Shown: in pieces, positions 47,292 through 58,837 of the stretch
Layout: each line of letters opens with the position of its first letter
How positions within the stretch are numbered: position 1 is the stretch's first letter
Assembly (NCBI RefSeq): GCF_003265705.1
Contig: NW_020312775.1
Location: forward strand, 9,873,529-9,937,528
DNA: 64,000 nucleotides
Origin: Callorhinus ursinus
Taxonomy: Eukaryota; Chordata; Mammalia; Carnivora; Otariidae
Direction of reading: 5' to 3'
Translations under genes and position numbers: made by a program
Notes under the pieces: model-generated
The model's database searches: none
Told to the model about the DNA's origin: nothing
The model's input: the letters and a program-made list of their open reading frames with translations, nothing else

Positions 47292-48842
47292 GAGATCTGT
47301 TTGTGATGGAGAAAAATGACAGAGTAGTAGGAGGACCCTAGGCTTCCCTTGTCCCTTGAGCATAGCTAGATAAATATCAAATCATCCTGAATACCCAGGA
47401 AACAATCTGAGGACTGGCGGAACAAACCACACAAATAGAGGGAGAAAAGAGGCCACATCATGGAAGGTAGGAGGATCAAAGACATGATTTAAGGGAGAAA
47501 GAGATCATGGGTGCTGCAGAGGGGAGGGACCCCTAGTCATAGAAAGACGAGAGAGAAAGAGAGAGAGTAGCACAGGAGGACCCAGGGAATTGCACAAGGA
47601 AAACACTTCCCCAAAACCATTATCTGAGAAAATGAGAAGGGTTGACTTTCATGAGATTTTGCAACCAGTGGGGCTCAAAGGCTGGAGTTGTAGAAGTCCA
47701 TGGGCTTGCCTGGGATAGAGACCAGAGAGTGTTGCAGTGTCTAGTAGAGAAGGCGGGCAAGTAACTCATGGGCAGATGGTATGATCTGTGGGTCACCTAA
47801 GATGAACTGGAAAACATTGTTGTTCCCTCTTGGAGCCCATCTGAGAGAGGTAGCATGGCCACTCTGGGGACAAAAGAGCTGTGGGTGCCATTTCCCTCCC
47901 CTAACCCTCAACATGGGTGCAGGGATACTTGTTGAGGTTGGCTATTTTGGACACTGGCTCTTCAGTGTGCTTTACTCCAAACCCTGTGGTCCAGCACTCT
48001 GGTGTGACTGGCTTTCTGTGCCAAACCCACAAACCTTCCCCCACAAAACCAGGGTATTTCCCTGCCACACCAGGTCTCTAAAGTTTGGAATTTTAAAACT
48101 AAGCCAGCCCACCTAAGATAAATCCCAAGATACTCCAGGGAGACAAACAACCTGGACACGGACAGTGTGAAAACACAGATCTGAAACACATGTAGGATGC
48201 ACAAGGGGAAATTATTTGCTCTTCTAGAAGGTCTTCCTTGACATCACCAAGCAGGAACTCCCCTCTTGTGGGACAAATGAGCTGACTGGCAGCATTTCCA
48301 CCTCCCCGACCCCTCAATATAAACTAACTTCAGTAAACAGCATAGTACCAATGTTGGCTGCCTAAGCTGATTACACCAAGCCACCCCACCACCCTGCACT
48401 CTGTAGGTGCTGCTTTTCTCAACCAAGTGTGCCTGAGAACTAGTGCGGCTGGCCTTCACCCAGGTGACCACCACACACCCCCCACAGGCACCACATCTAA
48501 TGACCATAGAATTCTGCACTTTCAGCTCTAGTGGAAATAGCATCAGGTTTCTTTTAACAAGTAGACCAGAGCACACCTAGTTAAAGCTCGCCACACTCTG
48601 AAAAGGTCCCAAACACTCCCCACTGCAAGCAAGGAGAAACTGGAGAGGACTAACCTGAGGGATAGAGCAGCCATAACACAGCAGCAGATTGCACCCAATA
48701 TACACCAGAGACACTTCCTGTAAAAACAGGGCCTAGAAATTATATGAACTCTTCTTTATAAAGCTATTAACCTTAGAAGTAGGAAACATAACAGGCTTTC
48801 TTAGCACAGAGAAGATGACAGAGACCTAGACAAACTGCCAAG
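47292..48842 (+). promoter_or_regulatory. L1 5'UTR, complete
   Basis: A 1.55-kb region from the TSD to the ORF1 ATG, moderately GC-rich. It aligns by eye with 34711-35847. Frames at 47781-48116 (plus) and 47962-48576 (minus) are chance frames. Confidence 0.78.
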
Positions 48843-49740
48843 ATGGAGGAATCATCCCAAAGAAAGAACAAGAAAAGGTCACAGCCAGAGATCTAACTGA
48901 AACAGATATAAGCAATACGCCTGCTCTAATATTTAAAGCAACAATCATAAGGATACTAGCGGGGTTTGAGAAAAGCATGAAAGACTTCAAGGATTCCCTT
49001 ACTGCACAGATAAAATAGCTTAAAACAAATCAAGCAGAAATGAAATATGCAATAACCAAGACTCAAAGCCAAGTGGATTTAATGACCACAAGGATGAAAG
49101 AAGCAGAGGAACAAACAAGTGATATAGAAGATAGAATTATGGAAAATAATGAAGCTGTACAAAAGAGGGAAAGAAAAATCTTGGGTCATTAAAGTAGACT
49201 TAAGAATGCAGTGACTCTATCAAGTATAGTAATATTCCTATCATAGGAGTCTCAGAAAAAGAAGAGAGAAAAGGGAGCAGAAGGTTTACTTGAGGAAATT
49301 ATAGCTGACAACTTCTCAACCTGGGGAAGGAAACAGACTTCAAAATCCAGGAAGCACAGAAAACTCCCATCAAAATCAACAAAAGCAGGCCAACTCCAAG
49401 ACATATTGTAGTTAAATTTGCAAAATAGAGGGATGAAAAAATCTTAAAAGCAGCAAGACAAAAGAAATTCCTAACATACATGGGAATACCAATAAGATTA
49501 GCAGCAGATCTCTCCACAGAAACTTGGCAGGCCAAAAGACAGTGTATTGATACAATCAATGTGCAGAATGGGAAAAATAGAGAGCCGAGAATACTCTATC
49601 CAACCAGTCAGTCATTCAGAATAGAAGGAGAAATAAAGAGTTTCCCAGACAAAAACAAAACAAAACAACAAACAAATGAACAACAACAACAAAATAAAGG
49701 AGTCCCTGACCACTAAACCAGCCCTACAATAAACATTAAA
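48843..49740 (+). pseudogene. L1 ORF1 pseudogene
   Basis: The ATG at 48843 is in the same context as in the copy at 35848 (GCCAAGATGGAGGAA). Many stops interrupt the coiled-coil part. The C-terminal domain is partly open at 49480-49716 (IRLAADLSTETWQAK, EPRILYPTSQSFRIEGEIK), then runs into an AAC-repeat stretch (49655-49695) that reads as glutamine and asparagine. Confidence 0.88.
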
Positions 49741-49839
49741 GGAGAATCTCTGAGTGGGAAAGAAAGGCCAAAAGTGACAAAGACTGGAAACACAGAAAAT
49801 CACAGAATCAATGAAAAAACAAGTAATAAAATGCCAGTA

Positions 49840-52800
49840 AACTCATATCTATCAATAATCATTCTGAATGTAAATGAACTAAATACTCCAGTCAAAACAT
49901 ATATTGTGTCAGAATGAATAAAAACAAGACCCATCTATGGGCGTCTGGGTGGCTCAGTTGGTTAAGCGACTGCCTTCGGCTCAGGTCATGATCCTGGAGT
50001 CCCGGGATCGAGTCCCGCATCAGGCTCCCTGCTTAGCAGGGAGTCTGCTTCTCCCTCTGACCCTCTTGGATCTCGTGCTCTCTCTCTCAAATAAATAAAT
50101 AAATAAAATTAAAAAAAAAACAAGACCCATCTATATGCTGCATACAAGAGATTCATTTTAGACCTAAAAACAACTGCAGATTGAAAGTGAGGGGATGAAG
50201 AAACAGTGACCACAAATAGACCTCAAAAGAAAGCTGAGGAGCAAAACTTGTATCAGAAAAACTAGATTTTAAATTAAGACTATAACAAGAGATGAAGAAG
50301 GACACTATATCCTAATAAAGGGGTATATCCAACAAGAATACCTAAAAATTGTAAATATTTTCTTCCTTAACTTGGGAGCACAGAAATATGTACAACGATT
50401 AAAAACAAACATAAAGGAACTCATTGATAATAATACATAACAGTAGGGGACTTTAACACCCCACTTACAGCAATAGATGGATCATCTAAGCAGAAAATCA
50501 ACATGGAAACAATCGTTTTGAATGACATACTGGACAAAATGGACTTAACAGATATATTCAGAACATTTTTTCCTAAAGCAGCAGAATATCTATTCTTTTC
50601 AAGTGCACACGGTACAGTCTCCAGAATAGATGCCATCTTAGATCACAAATCAGGCCTTAACAAGCACAAAAAGATGGAAATCATACCATTAATCTTTTCT
50701 GAGTTCAACACTATGAAACTTGAAGTCAACCACAAGAAAAAATCTGGAAAGACCAGAAATACATGGAGGTTAAAGAAGATCATACTAAAGAATGAATGGG
50801 TTAGCCAGGAAATTAAAGAAAAAAATAATAAATACATGGAGACAAATGAAAATGAAAACAAGATGGTTAAAACATTTGGGATGCAACAAAAGTGGTCATA
50901 AGTGGTAAGTATATTGCAATACAGGCCTACCCCAGAAGCAACAAAAATCACAAATATGCAACCTAAATTTTACCTAAAGGAGCTAGAAAAAAACAGCAAA
51001 TGTAGCCTAAAGCCAGCATAAAAGGGGAAATAATAAATATTAGAGCAGAAAAAAATGATAAAGAAAAACAATACAGTAGAACAGATCAATGAAACCAAGA
51101 GCTGGTTCTTTGAAAAACATTAATAAAATTGGTAAACCACTAGCCAGACCTATCAAAAAGAAAAGAGAAAGGACCCAAATAAATGAAATCACAAATGAGA
51201 GAGGAGAGATCACAAACAAAACCACAGAAATAAAAAGAGTTATAAGAGAATATCATAAAAAATATATGCCAATGAATCTAACAATCTGGAAGAAATGAAT
51301 AAATTCGTAGAAACATATCAACTATCAAAACTGAAACATAGAAAACTCAAACATACTGATAACCAGCCAAAAATTGAATCAGTAATCAAAAATCTCCCAA
51401 GAAAACTCCAGGGCCAGGTGGCTGCAGTGGGGTATTCTACCAGACATTTAAAGAAGAATTAATACCTATTCTTCTCAAACTACTGCCAAAAAAAAAAAAA
51501 AAGAAATGGAAAGGAAACTTCCAATCTCATTCTATAAGATCAGATTACCGAGATTCCAACATCAAAGACCCCACTGTAAAAGAGAACCATAGGCTAATAT
51601 CCCTGATGAACATGAATGCAAGAATTCCCAACAAAATACTAGTAAATAAATGCATTCTCCATAATCAACTGGGATTTATTCCTGAATTGCAAGGGTGGTT
51701 CAATATTCACAAATCAATCAGGGTGATACATCACATTAATAAAAGAAAGTATAAGAACTATATGATCCCCTCAATAGATGCAAAAAAAGCATTTGACAAA
51801 GTAGAGCATCTATTCATGATAAAAAGCCTCAACCAAGTAGGAATAGAAGGAAAATACCTCAATATAGCAAAAACCATATTAAAAAAACCACACATCTAAT
51901 ATCATCTTCAATGGGGAGAAGCCAAGAATTTTTCCTCTATGGTCAGTATCAAGACAGGGATGCCCATTCTCATCACTGTTATTTAAAATAATACTGGAAT
52001 CCATACCTCAACAATCAGAAAACAAAAAGAAATAAAATATATCCAAATCAGCAAGGAAGATGTAAAATATTCATATTTTCAGACAATATGATACTTTATG
52101 TAGAAAACACGAAAGACTCCACCAAAAAATTGCTAGCACTCATATGTGAATTCAGTAATGTCACAGGATAGAAAATCAATGTACAGAAATCAATTGCATT
52201 TCTCTACACCAATAATGAAACAGTTAAAGAGAAAGCAGTCATTGATCCCATTTACAATTGTACCAAACCCATAAGATATCTAGGAATAAACCTAACCAAA
52301 GAGGTAAAAGATCTGTATTCTGAAAACTATAGAACACTAATGAAAGTAATTGAGGAGGACACAAAGAAATGGAAAAACAGTCCATATTCATGGATTGGAA
52401 GAACAAATATTGTTAAAATGTCTATACTGCCCAATGAAATCTGCACATTTATCAGAATCCCTGTCAAAATATGAAAAGTACTTTTCACTGAGCTATAACA
52501 AACAATCTTAAAATTTGTATGGTACCAGAAAAGATACCAAATACCCAAAAAAATCTTGAAAAATGAAAGAAAAGCTGGAGGCATCACAATTCCAAATTTC
52601 AAATTACATTGCAAAGCTGTAGTGACCAAGACAGTATGGTATTGCACAAAAAAAGACACAAAGATCCATGGCACAGAATAGAAAACCAAGAAATGAACCC
52701 ACAACTCTATGGTCAACTAATATTTTACAAAGCAGGAAAGAATATCCAATGGAAAAATTGACAGTCTCTTCAACAAATGGTGTTGAGTAAACTGGACAGC

Positions 52801-53720
52801 AGTATGCAACAGAATGAAACTGGATCACTTTCTTACACCATACACAAAAGTAAATTCAGTAAGGATGAAAAACCTAAACGTGAGATAAGAAACCATCAAA
52901 ATCCTAAAGGAGAACAGGTAGTAACCTCTTTGACATCGGCTATGGCAACTTCTTACTAGATATGTCTCCTGATGCAAGGGAAACAAAAGCATAAATAAAC
53001 TATTTAGTCTTCATTAAAATAGAATTCTGCACAGCAAAGGAAACAATCAACAAAACTAAAAGGCAACCTTCAAAGTGGGAGAAGATATTTAGAAATGAAA
53101 TATCTGATCATGGATTAGTATCCAAAATATACAAAGACTTATCAAACTCAAAACCTAATAAACAAACAATCCAGTTAAGAAAAGTGCAGAAGACATGAAT
53201 AGACATGTTTCTAAAGAAGACATCCAGATGGCTAACAGATACACGAAAAGATGCTCAACATCATTCCTTATCAGGGGAATACAAATAAAAACTACAATGA
53301 GATATCAACTCACAGCTGTCAGAATGGCTAAAATAACAACACAGGAAACAATAGATGTTGGCAAGCAAGCAGAGAGATGGGAACACTCTTACACTGTTGG
53401 TAGGAATGCAAACTGGCGCAGCCACTGTGGAAAACAGTATGGAAGTTCCTCAAAAAGTTAAAAATAGAACTAACCTACAATCGAGCAATTGCACTATTTG
53501 GTATTTACCCAAAGCATACAAAAATACTGATTCAAAGGGACACATGCACCCCAATGTTATAGCAGCATTATCAACAGTAGCCAAATTATGGAAAGAGACC
53601 AAATGTCCATTGACTGATAAATGGATAAAGAAGATACACGCACACACACGTGTGCACACATGTGCGCACAGTGGAATAGTACTCAGCCATAAAAAAATCA
53701 TGAACGCTCACCACTTACAG
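49840..53720 (+). pseudogene. L1 ORF2 pseudogene
   Basis: Endonuclease pieces at 50503-50901 include SSAHGTVSRIDAILDHK, where the usual SRIDHILGHK has lost its histidines. Fingers are at 51606-51899 (KKAFDKVEHLFMIKSLNQVG) and the C-terminal region at 53195-53723 ([31 protein letters not shown]). At the RT box near 52075 the bases give a frame reading SDNM in place of ADDM. Numerous frameshifts are present. Confidence 0.9.
49921..50134 (+). mobile_element. SINEC with perfect 18-bp TSD
   Basis: The body is 49939-50116. AAAACAAGACCCATCTAT is repeated exactly at 49921-49938 and 50117-50134. It falls near the start of L1 ORF2, in a sequence that is itself A-rich. Confidence 0.96.
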
Positions 53721-54095
53721 TGAAATGGATGGAGCAAAACAGTATTATGCTAAGGAAAATAAGTCAGAGAAAGGCAAATACTACATGATTTCACTCATAT
53801 GTGGAATGTAAGAAACATAACATTTGAACGTAAGGGAAAAATGAGAGAGGCAAAACATAAAACAGACTCAACTGTAGAGAACAAATTCAGGGTTGCTAGA
53901 GGGATGGTAGTCGGGGGAATGGATTAAATAGATTATAGTTATTAAGGAGAATACTTACTGTGGTGAGCACTGGGTTTTGTGTGTAAGTGATGAATCACTC
54001 AATTCTACACCTGAAACTAATATTATGCTATATGTTAGCCAATTGGAATTTAAATAAAATCTCAAAGAAGAAGAAAAAGTAAAGTATTTAGGATA

Positions 54096-54947
54096 AAGTT
54101 TCATTTTTCTAAGGAATTCTGAAATGTTTCCACACATGCAGGCTCTGGTGTATGTGTGTTTATCTTAGGAAAAATTTCCAAAAATAATTTCCATAAAACA
54201 CCAGTGTATTTGGTTGCTAATAAGTGCCCTGCAAGAAAATATTTCCTTGATCAAATAGGCTTTGAAATTATAGGATATCCAATGTTAAATAAGTTTTCCA
54301 CATGCAGAATGTCTCAGAGCCTTTAGTAGGCTAATGGTAATGGCAAATCTCCAAAAGGACAAAATCTTATAAATCATTTCTTTATAAATTTTGCTGGGTC
54401 AGTACTCCATGGAACACATTTTAGAAACATTTGTTTAAGGTTAGTTGTTTTTCCACAGGCTCTTGTATGTGTTTATGATATAGGCAGCAGAGTAAGCACT
54501 TACCTACTTTCTCTAGTCTTTATAATTCTTTTACCTCTCCAATGGCTCACTTCATAGTGTTCCACACTTGTTATTTAATGATTTTAGAAAGCACATATTT
54601 GAGTTATTTTACAAGCCAGTGTTGATTTTAAATATATGTTTATGGTTTATTTCCTTATATAATTTTTCAGGGCTTGTGATTGTGTGAAAAAAATGTTCAC
54701 TTTTTTTTTACTTTTTGAACATTAGAATTGTGCATAAAGTTGCAGAAATATCACAAGGAAGTTTATTTTTAACATTAAAAGAAGATTTCATTTCTGCCCA
54801 GTTGTATAGTATAGTGTGGAAAATAAACAAACAAAAGCATTGCTCTTTATACATTATGAACTTCTTTGTTAGGCTTCACAGGACTTATCCAAAAGAAAAC
54901 TTAAGCTCTTTGAAAGACATAAAAACCTATCACTTTAAAATTATAAC
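54096..54947. other. Unassigned intergenic DNA
   Basis: About 850 bases with no repeat or gene recognised. A 121-codon frame at 54715-55080 begins here and ends inside L1 sequence. Its first 75 codons show no family features, so I do not call it a gene. Confidence 0.6.
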
Positions 54948-55598
54948 AGCTTTTTATCTTGATAAAGTCCCAATAGTTCATTTTTTTTTGTCACAGCAAA
55001 GGAAACAGTTGACAAAACTAAAAGACAACATACAGAATGAGAAAAAATATTTGCAAATGTCTTACCTAACAAAGGGCTAGTATCTAAAATCTATAAAGAG
55101 CTTATCAAACTCATCACCCAAAACACAAATGATCCAGTCAAGAAATGGGCAGAAGACATGAACAGATATTTCTCCAAAGACATACAAATGGCCAACAGAC
55201 ATATGAAAAAATGTTCAACGTCACTTGGCATCAGGGAAATCCAAATCACAACCATAATGAAATACCACCTCACACTAGTCAGAATGGCTAAAATTAACAA
55301 GTCAGGAAATGACAGATGTTGGTGAGGATGCGGAGAAAAGGGAAATCTTCTACCCTGTTGTTAGGAATGCAAGTGGTACAGCCACTCTGGAAAACAGTAT
55401 GGAGGTTCCTCAAAAAGTTGAAAATAGAACTACCCTATGACCCAGTAATGGCACTACTGGGTATTTACCCCAAAGACACAAATGTAGGGATCTGAAGGGG
55501 TACGTGCACCCCAACGTTTTTTGCAGCAATGTCCACAATAGTCAAATTGTGGAAAGAGCCAAGATGTTCACAAACAGATGAATGGATAAAGAAGATAT

Positions 55599-55647
<49 letters not shown>

Positions 55648-56050
55648 GAAGATTATGCAGCCATCAAAAAATGAAATCTTGTCATTTGCAAAGACGTGTA
55701 TGAAACTAGAGGGTATTATGTTAAGCGAAATAAGTCCATCAGAGAAAGACAATTATCATATGATTTCACTGACATGAGGAATTTGAGAAACAAAGCAGAG
55801 GATCATAAGGGAAGGGAGGGAAAAATGAAACAAGACAAAACCAGAGAGGGAGACAAACATTAAGAGACTCCTAATCTCAGGAAACAAACTGAGGTTTGCT
55901 AAAGTGGAAGGGGATGGGAGGGATGGGGTGGCTGGGTGATGGACATTGGGGAGGATATGTGCTATGGTGAGCGCTGTGAATTGTGTAAGACTGATGGATC
56001 ACAGACCTGTACCCCTGAAACAAATAATACATTATATGTTAATAAAAAGA
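54948..56050 (+). mobile_element. L1 3' fragment with tiny 5' inversion
   Basis: Plus-strand L1 from 54990 (CACAGCAAAGGAAACAGTTG, ORF2 C-terminal region) to the 3' end near 56050 (AATAATACATTATATGTTAA). It is preceded by about 40 bases (54948-54987, TTTTTATCTTGATAAAGTCC) that are the reverse complement of exactly the L1 segment just upstream. This is the twin-priming signature with a very short inverted piece. A CA microsatellite lies at 55601-55642. Confidence 0.88.
55601..55642 (+). repeat. (CA)n microsatellite
   Basis: About 21 CA units at the conserved microsatellite-prone place of L1, just after ATGGATAAAGAAGATATG. Confidence 0.97.
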
Positions 56051-56104
56051 AATATATATATATGTATATATATATATTAAATAAGATTGTGTTTGGAATT
56101 AAAA

Positions 56105-56500
56105 AAAAGATGTGGTGTGTATATATATACAATGGAATACTATTCAGCCACAAAAAAAATGAAATCTTACCATTTGCAATGATGTGGATAGAACTAAAGG
56201 GCATGTCAGTCAGAGATTGACTTATGATTTCACTCATTTGTGAAATTTAAGAAACAAAAGAGAGGATCATAGGGGAAAGGAGGGAAAAATAAAATAAGAT
56301 GAAATCAGAGAGGGAAACAAACCATAAGAGTCTCTCAACTATAAGAAACAAACTGAGAGTTGCTGTAGGGTAGGTGGGTGGGGGAATGGGGGAACTGGGT
56401 GATGGGCATTAAGGATGACACTTGATGTGATGAGAACTGGGCATTAAATGCAACTGATTAATCACGAAAATCTACCTCTAAACTAATAATAATATATACA
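56105..56500 (+). mobile_element. L1 3' fragment
   Basis: It starts at AGATGTGGTGTGTATATATA (56109) and runs through TCAGCCACAAAAAAAATGAA to the 3'UTR box (GAGAACTGGGCATTAAATGC near 56431), ending in TA-rich sequence. It is separated from the previous L1 end by a TATA run (56053-56080) and a short spacer. Confidence 0.85.
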
Positions 56501-57112
56501 TTATTACCATATATTATATTATGTTATGTTTTATATATTACATAGTAGTGATAAATAAATAAATAACAAAATAAATAAATAAATAAATAGACTTCCCATA
56601 CACTCTATGCCAATTTGTTTATGTACAAACATCACTATATATAATATACATATTATATATATAATAAAAATAATAAACTACTAAACTAATACACTATACT
56701 AAATACACTATACTAAACTAATAATACCACTAAATTAATAATACACTACATGTTTATTAATTGAATTTAAATAAACAAATATAATAACTATGCTACAAAA
56801 TGTGAACTTTGTTAGAGTGATATCACTATTATTTCTGTCCTACCTTCTATTTTAATAATCTATGTATGAAAATATGTATGAGTAAATTGTATATTTATTT
56901 TTTAATTTTCTTATTAGTTTATTTCCCAATATACTACTATAGCTTTTTCACCATTCTAGACTCTGTTATTACAGTTTTAGATATGGTATTATTGTCAGAT
57001 TTGCAATTACAGTCATCCAAAAGTCTTCACATTTTGACCTGAATCCTTTGATCTCTTTAATTTAATTAAATTTAATTTTTTTGCATTTTAAAATTTCCTA
57101 AGTTTATTTGCT
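56501..57112. other. AT-rich DNA with simple repeats
   Basis: Holds (AAAT)n at 56553-56590 and several TATATA and ACTAAACTAATA runs at 56640-56760. The rest is AT-rich with nothing recognised. Confidence 0.7.
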
Positions 57113-58122
57113 GTTTTTTTAAATTTTATTTTATTATGTTATGTTAGTCACCATACACTACATCATTAGTTTTTGATGTGGTGATCCACAATTCATTGTT
57201 TTCATATAACACCCAGTGCTCCATGCAGTAGTGCCCTCTTTAATACCCATCACTGGGCTAAACCATCCCCCCCAAAAAAACCCTCAGTTTGTTTCTTAGA
57301 GTCCATAGTCTCTCATGGTTCCTCTCTCCCTCCAAATTCACCCCCCTTCATCTTTCCCTTCCTTCTAATGTGCTCCATGCTATTCCTTGTGTTCCACAAA
57401 TAAATGAAACCATATGATAATTGACTTTCTCTGCTTGACTTATTTCACTCAGCATAATCTCCTTCAGTCCTTTCCATATTGATACAAAAGTTGGGTATTC
57501 ATTCTTTCTGATGTCTGAGTAATATTCCATTGTATATATGGACCATATCTTCTTTATCTACTCCTCTGTTGAAGGCATCTCAGCTCTTTCCAAAGTTTGG
57601 TTATTGTGAACATTGCTGCTATGAACACTGGGGTGCATATAGCCCTTCTTTTCACTACATCTGTGTCTTTGGGATAAATACCGAGTAGTGCAAATGCTGG
57701 GTCATAGGGTAGCTCTATTTTTAATTTTTTGAGGAACCTCCAAACTGTCTTCCAAAGTGGTTGTACCAACTTGCATTCCCACCAACAGTGCAAAAGGGTT
57801 CCCCTTTTTCCACAACCTCTCTAACATTTGTTGTTTCTTGCCTTATCAATTTTTGCCATTCTAACTGGTGTAAGGTGGTATCTCAATGTGTTTTTTTTTT
57901 AAAGATTTTATTTATTTGTTTGAGAGAGAGAATGAGATAGAGAGAGCATGAGAGGGGAGAAGAGTCAGAGGGAGATGCCGACTCCCTGCTGAGCAGGGAG
58001 CACGATGTGCGACTTGATCCCGGGACTCCAGGATCATGATCTGAGCTGAAGGCAGTCGCTTAACCAACTGAGCCACCCAGGCACCCCTCAATGTGGTTTT
58101 GATTTGAATTTTCCTGGTGGCT
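57113..58122 (-). mobile_element. 5'-truncated LINE-1, minus strand, with SINE
   Basis: The 3'UTR (57125-57460) is the same type as at 512-790, followed by the ORF2 C-terminus. The minus-strand frame at 57554-57793 reads [20 protein letters not shown] and [15 protein letters not shown]. It ends abruptly near 58122, next to a GC-rich L1 5'UTR piece in plus orientation. Confidence 0.9.
57882..58095 (-). mobile_element. SINEC, minus strand, 9-bp TSD
   Basis: The body is 57891-58086. CTCAATGTG is repeated at 57882-57890 and 58087-58095. The long minus-strand frame over 57912-58727 (271 codons) runs through this SINE and the adjacent L1 5'UTR and is not a gene. Confidence 0.94.
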
Positions 58123-58825
58123 AATGGGCAGCAGCAGAGCCGCCAGCTCCTGCCTGTGCCCGCACCCACACCAGAGAGGACCCAGCAGGGACTGGGGCTG
58201 CCACTGCCGGCAACCAGGAAGAACCAACACAGACTTGAGCCCACAGAAGCAGGGCTGGAGTTGGCCGCCGCCATCCGCGCCCCTGCCGCTGCCAGCTGCC
58301 GGTGTCTGAGAGGACCTGGCTTGGAACTATGCCCACAGACCCGTGGGACTGCCACCGCTCCCGCGGTGGCACAGGGGGCAGAGACAAGGGTGGGGCGGTG
58401 TCCACCATTGAGGTGATAGCTGGGGATGCGCACTGCCTGTGGGATGCTATGGTTTTCAGCAGCACTTACAGAGCAGGAGACTGTTCTGGAGAATTCAGAG
58501 AGGAGCAGACTGGCTTCCCTTCTCTGGGGCAGAGGTCTGGGTCCTGACATTTTCCTTTGCTCTGACCCTCCAAAAAGGCATGAAAAGCCCCCAGAGAATA
58601 AGAGCTGCTGGAGAACTAAAGCCCAAGCAGGATTGACTGAAAAACAATGCAGCAGACCCCTCCCCCAGAAGACAAGCTGGAAGAACAAGAGGACAACAAC
58701 CCCAGGGTCCCCATAAAACCCCAACACCAGGGGAGAATTAGTGTATTAAGCTCCTGGTGTTGCCTCACGGCCTGTGTATTTCTTAGATACAACTTTTCTG
58801 TCTCTTTTTATTAATTCTTTCTCAT
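58123..58825 (+). mobile_element. Isolated L1 5'UTR segment, plus strand
   Basis: GC-rich and CpG-rich DNA, most of it matching the L1 5'UTR at about 61370-61790: GGTTTTCAGCAGYRCTTACA, CTCTGACCCTC, CCCCTCCCCCAGAAGACAAG, GTGTTGCCTCACG. The part before 58400 (AGCAGCAGAGCCGCCAGC) has no counterpart in the copy at 60849, so it may be an additional upstream unit. It jumps into ORF2 at about 58830, so it is either an internally deleted L1 or two separate pieces. Confidence 0.75.
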
Positions 58826-58837
58826 GAATTAATGTGT

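Larger units (their letters stand above)
47277..54095 (+). mobile_element. Full-length LINE-1 with perfect 15-bp TSD
   Basis: AAAGTATTTAGGATA is repeated exactly at 47277-47291 and 54081-54095. The element between them (47292-54080) holds a 5'UTR (to 48842), ORF1 (48843-49740), ORF2 (about 49840-53720), a 3'UTR and an A-rich end (AAATAAAATCTCAAAGAAGA). Removing the SINE at 49939-50116 and its duplicated target, about 6.6 kb remains, which is full length. Its 5'UTR is of the type beginning with AGGAGGACCCTAGGCTTCCC. Confidence 0.96.

Noticed and set aside
54715..55080. A 121-codon gene candidate
   Set aside because: Its second half is L1 ORF2 sequence and its first half has no recognisable features, so it is a chance frame.
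57912..58727. A 271-codon open frame on the minus strand, the longest in the window
   Set aside because: It runs antisense through an L1 5'UTR piece and then through a SINE, with the last residues translating the SINE tail. No domain is visible. Its length comes from high GC content.
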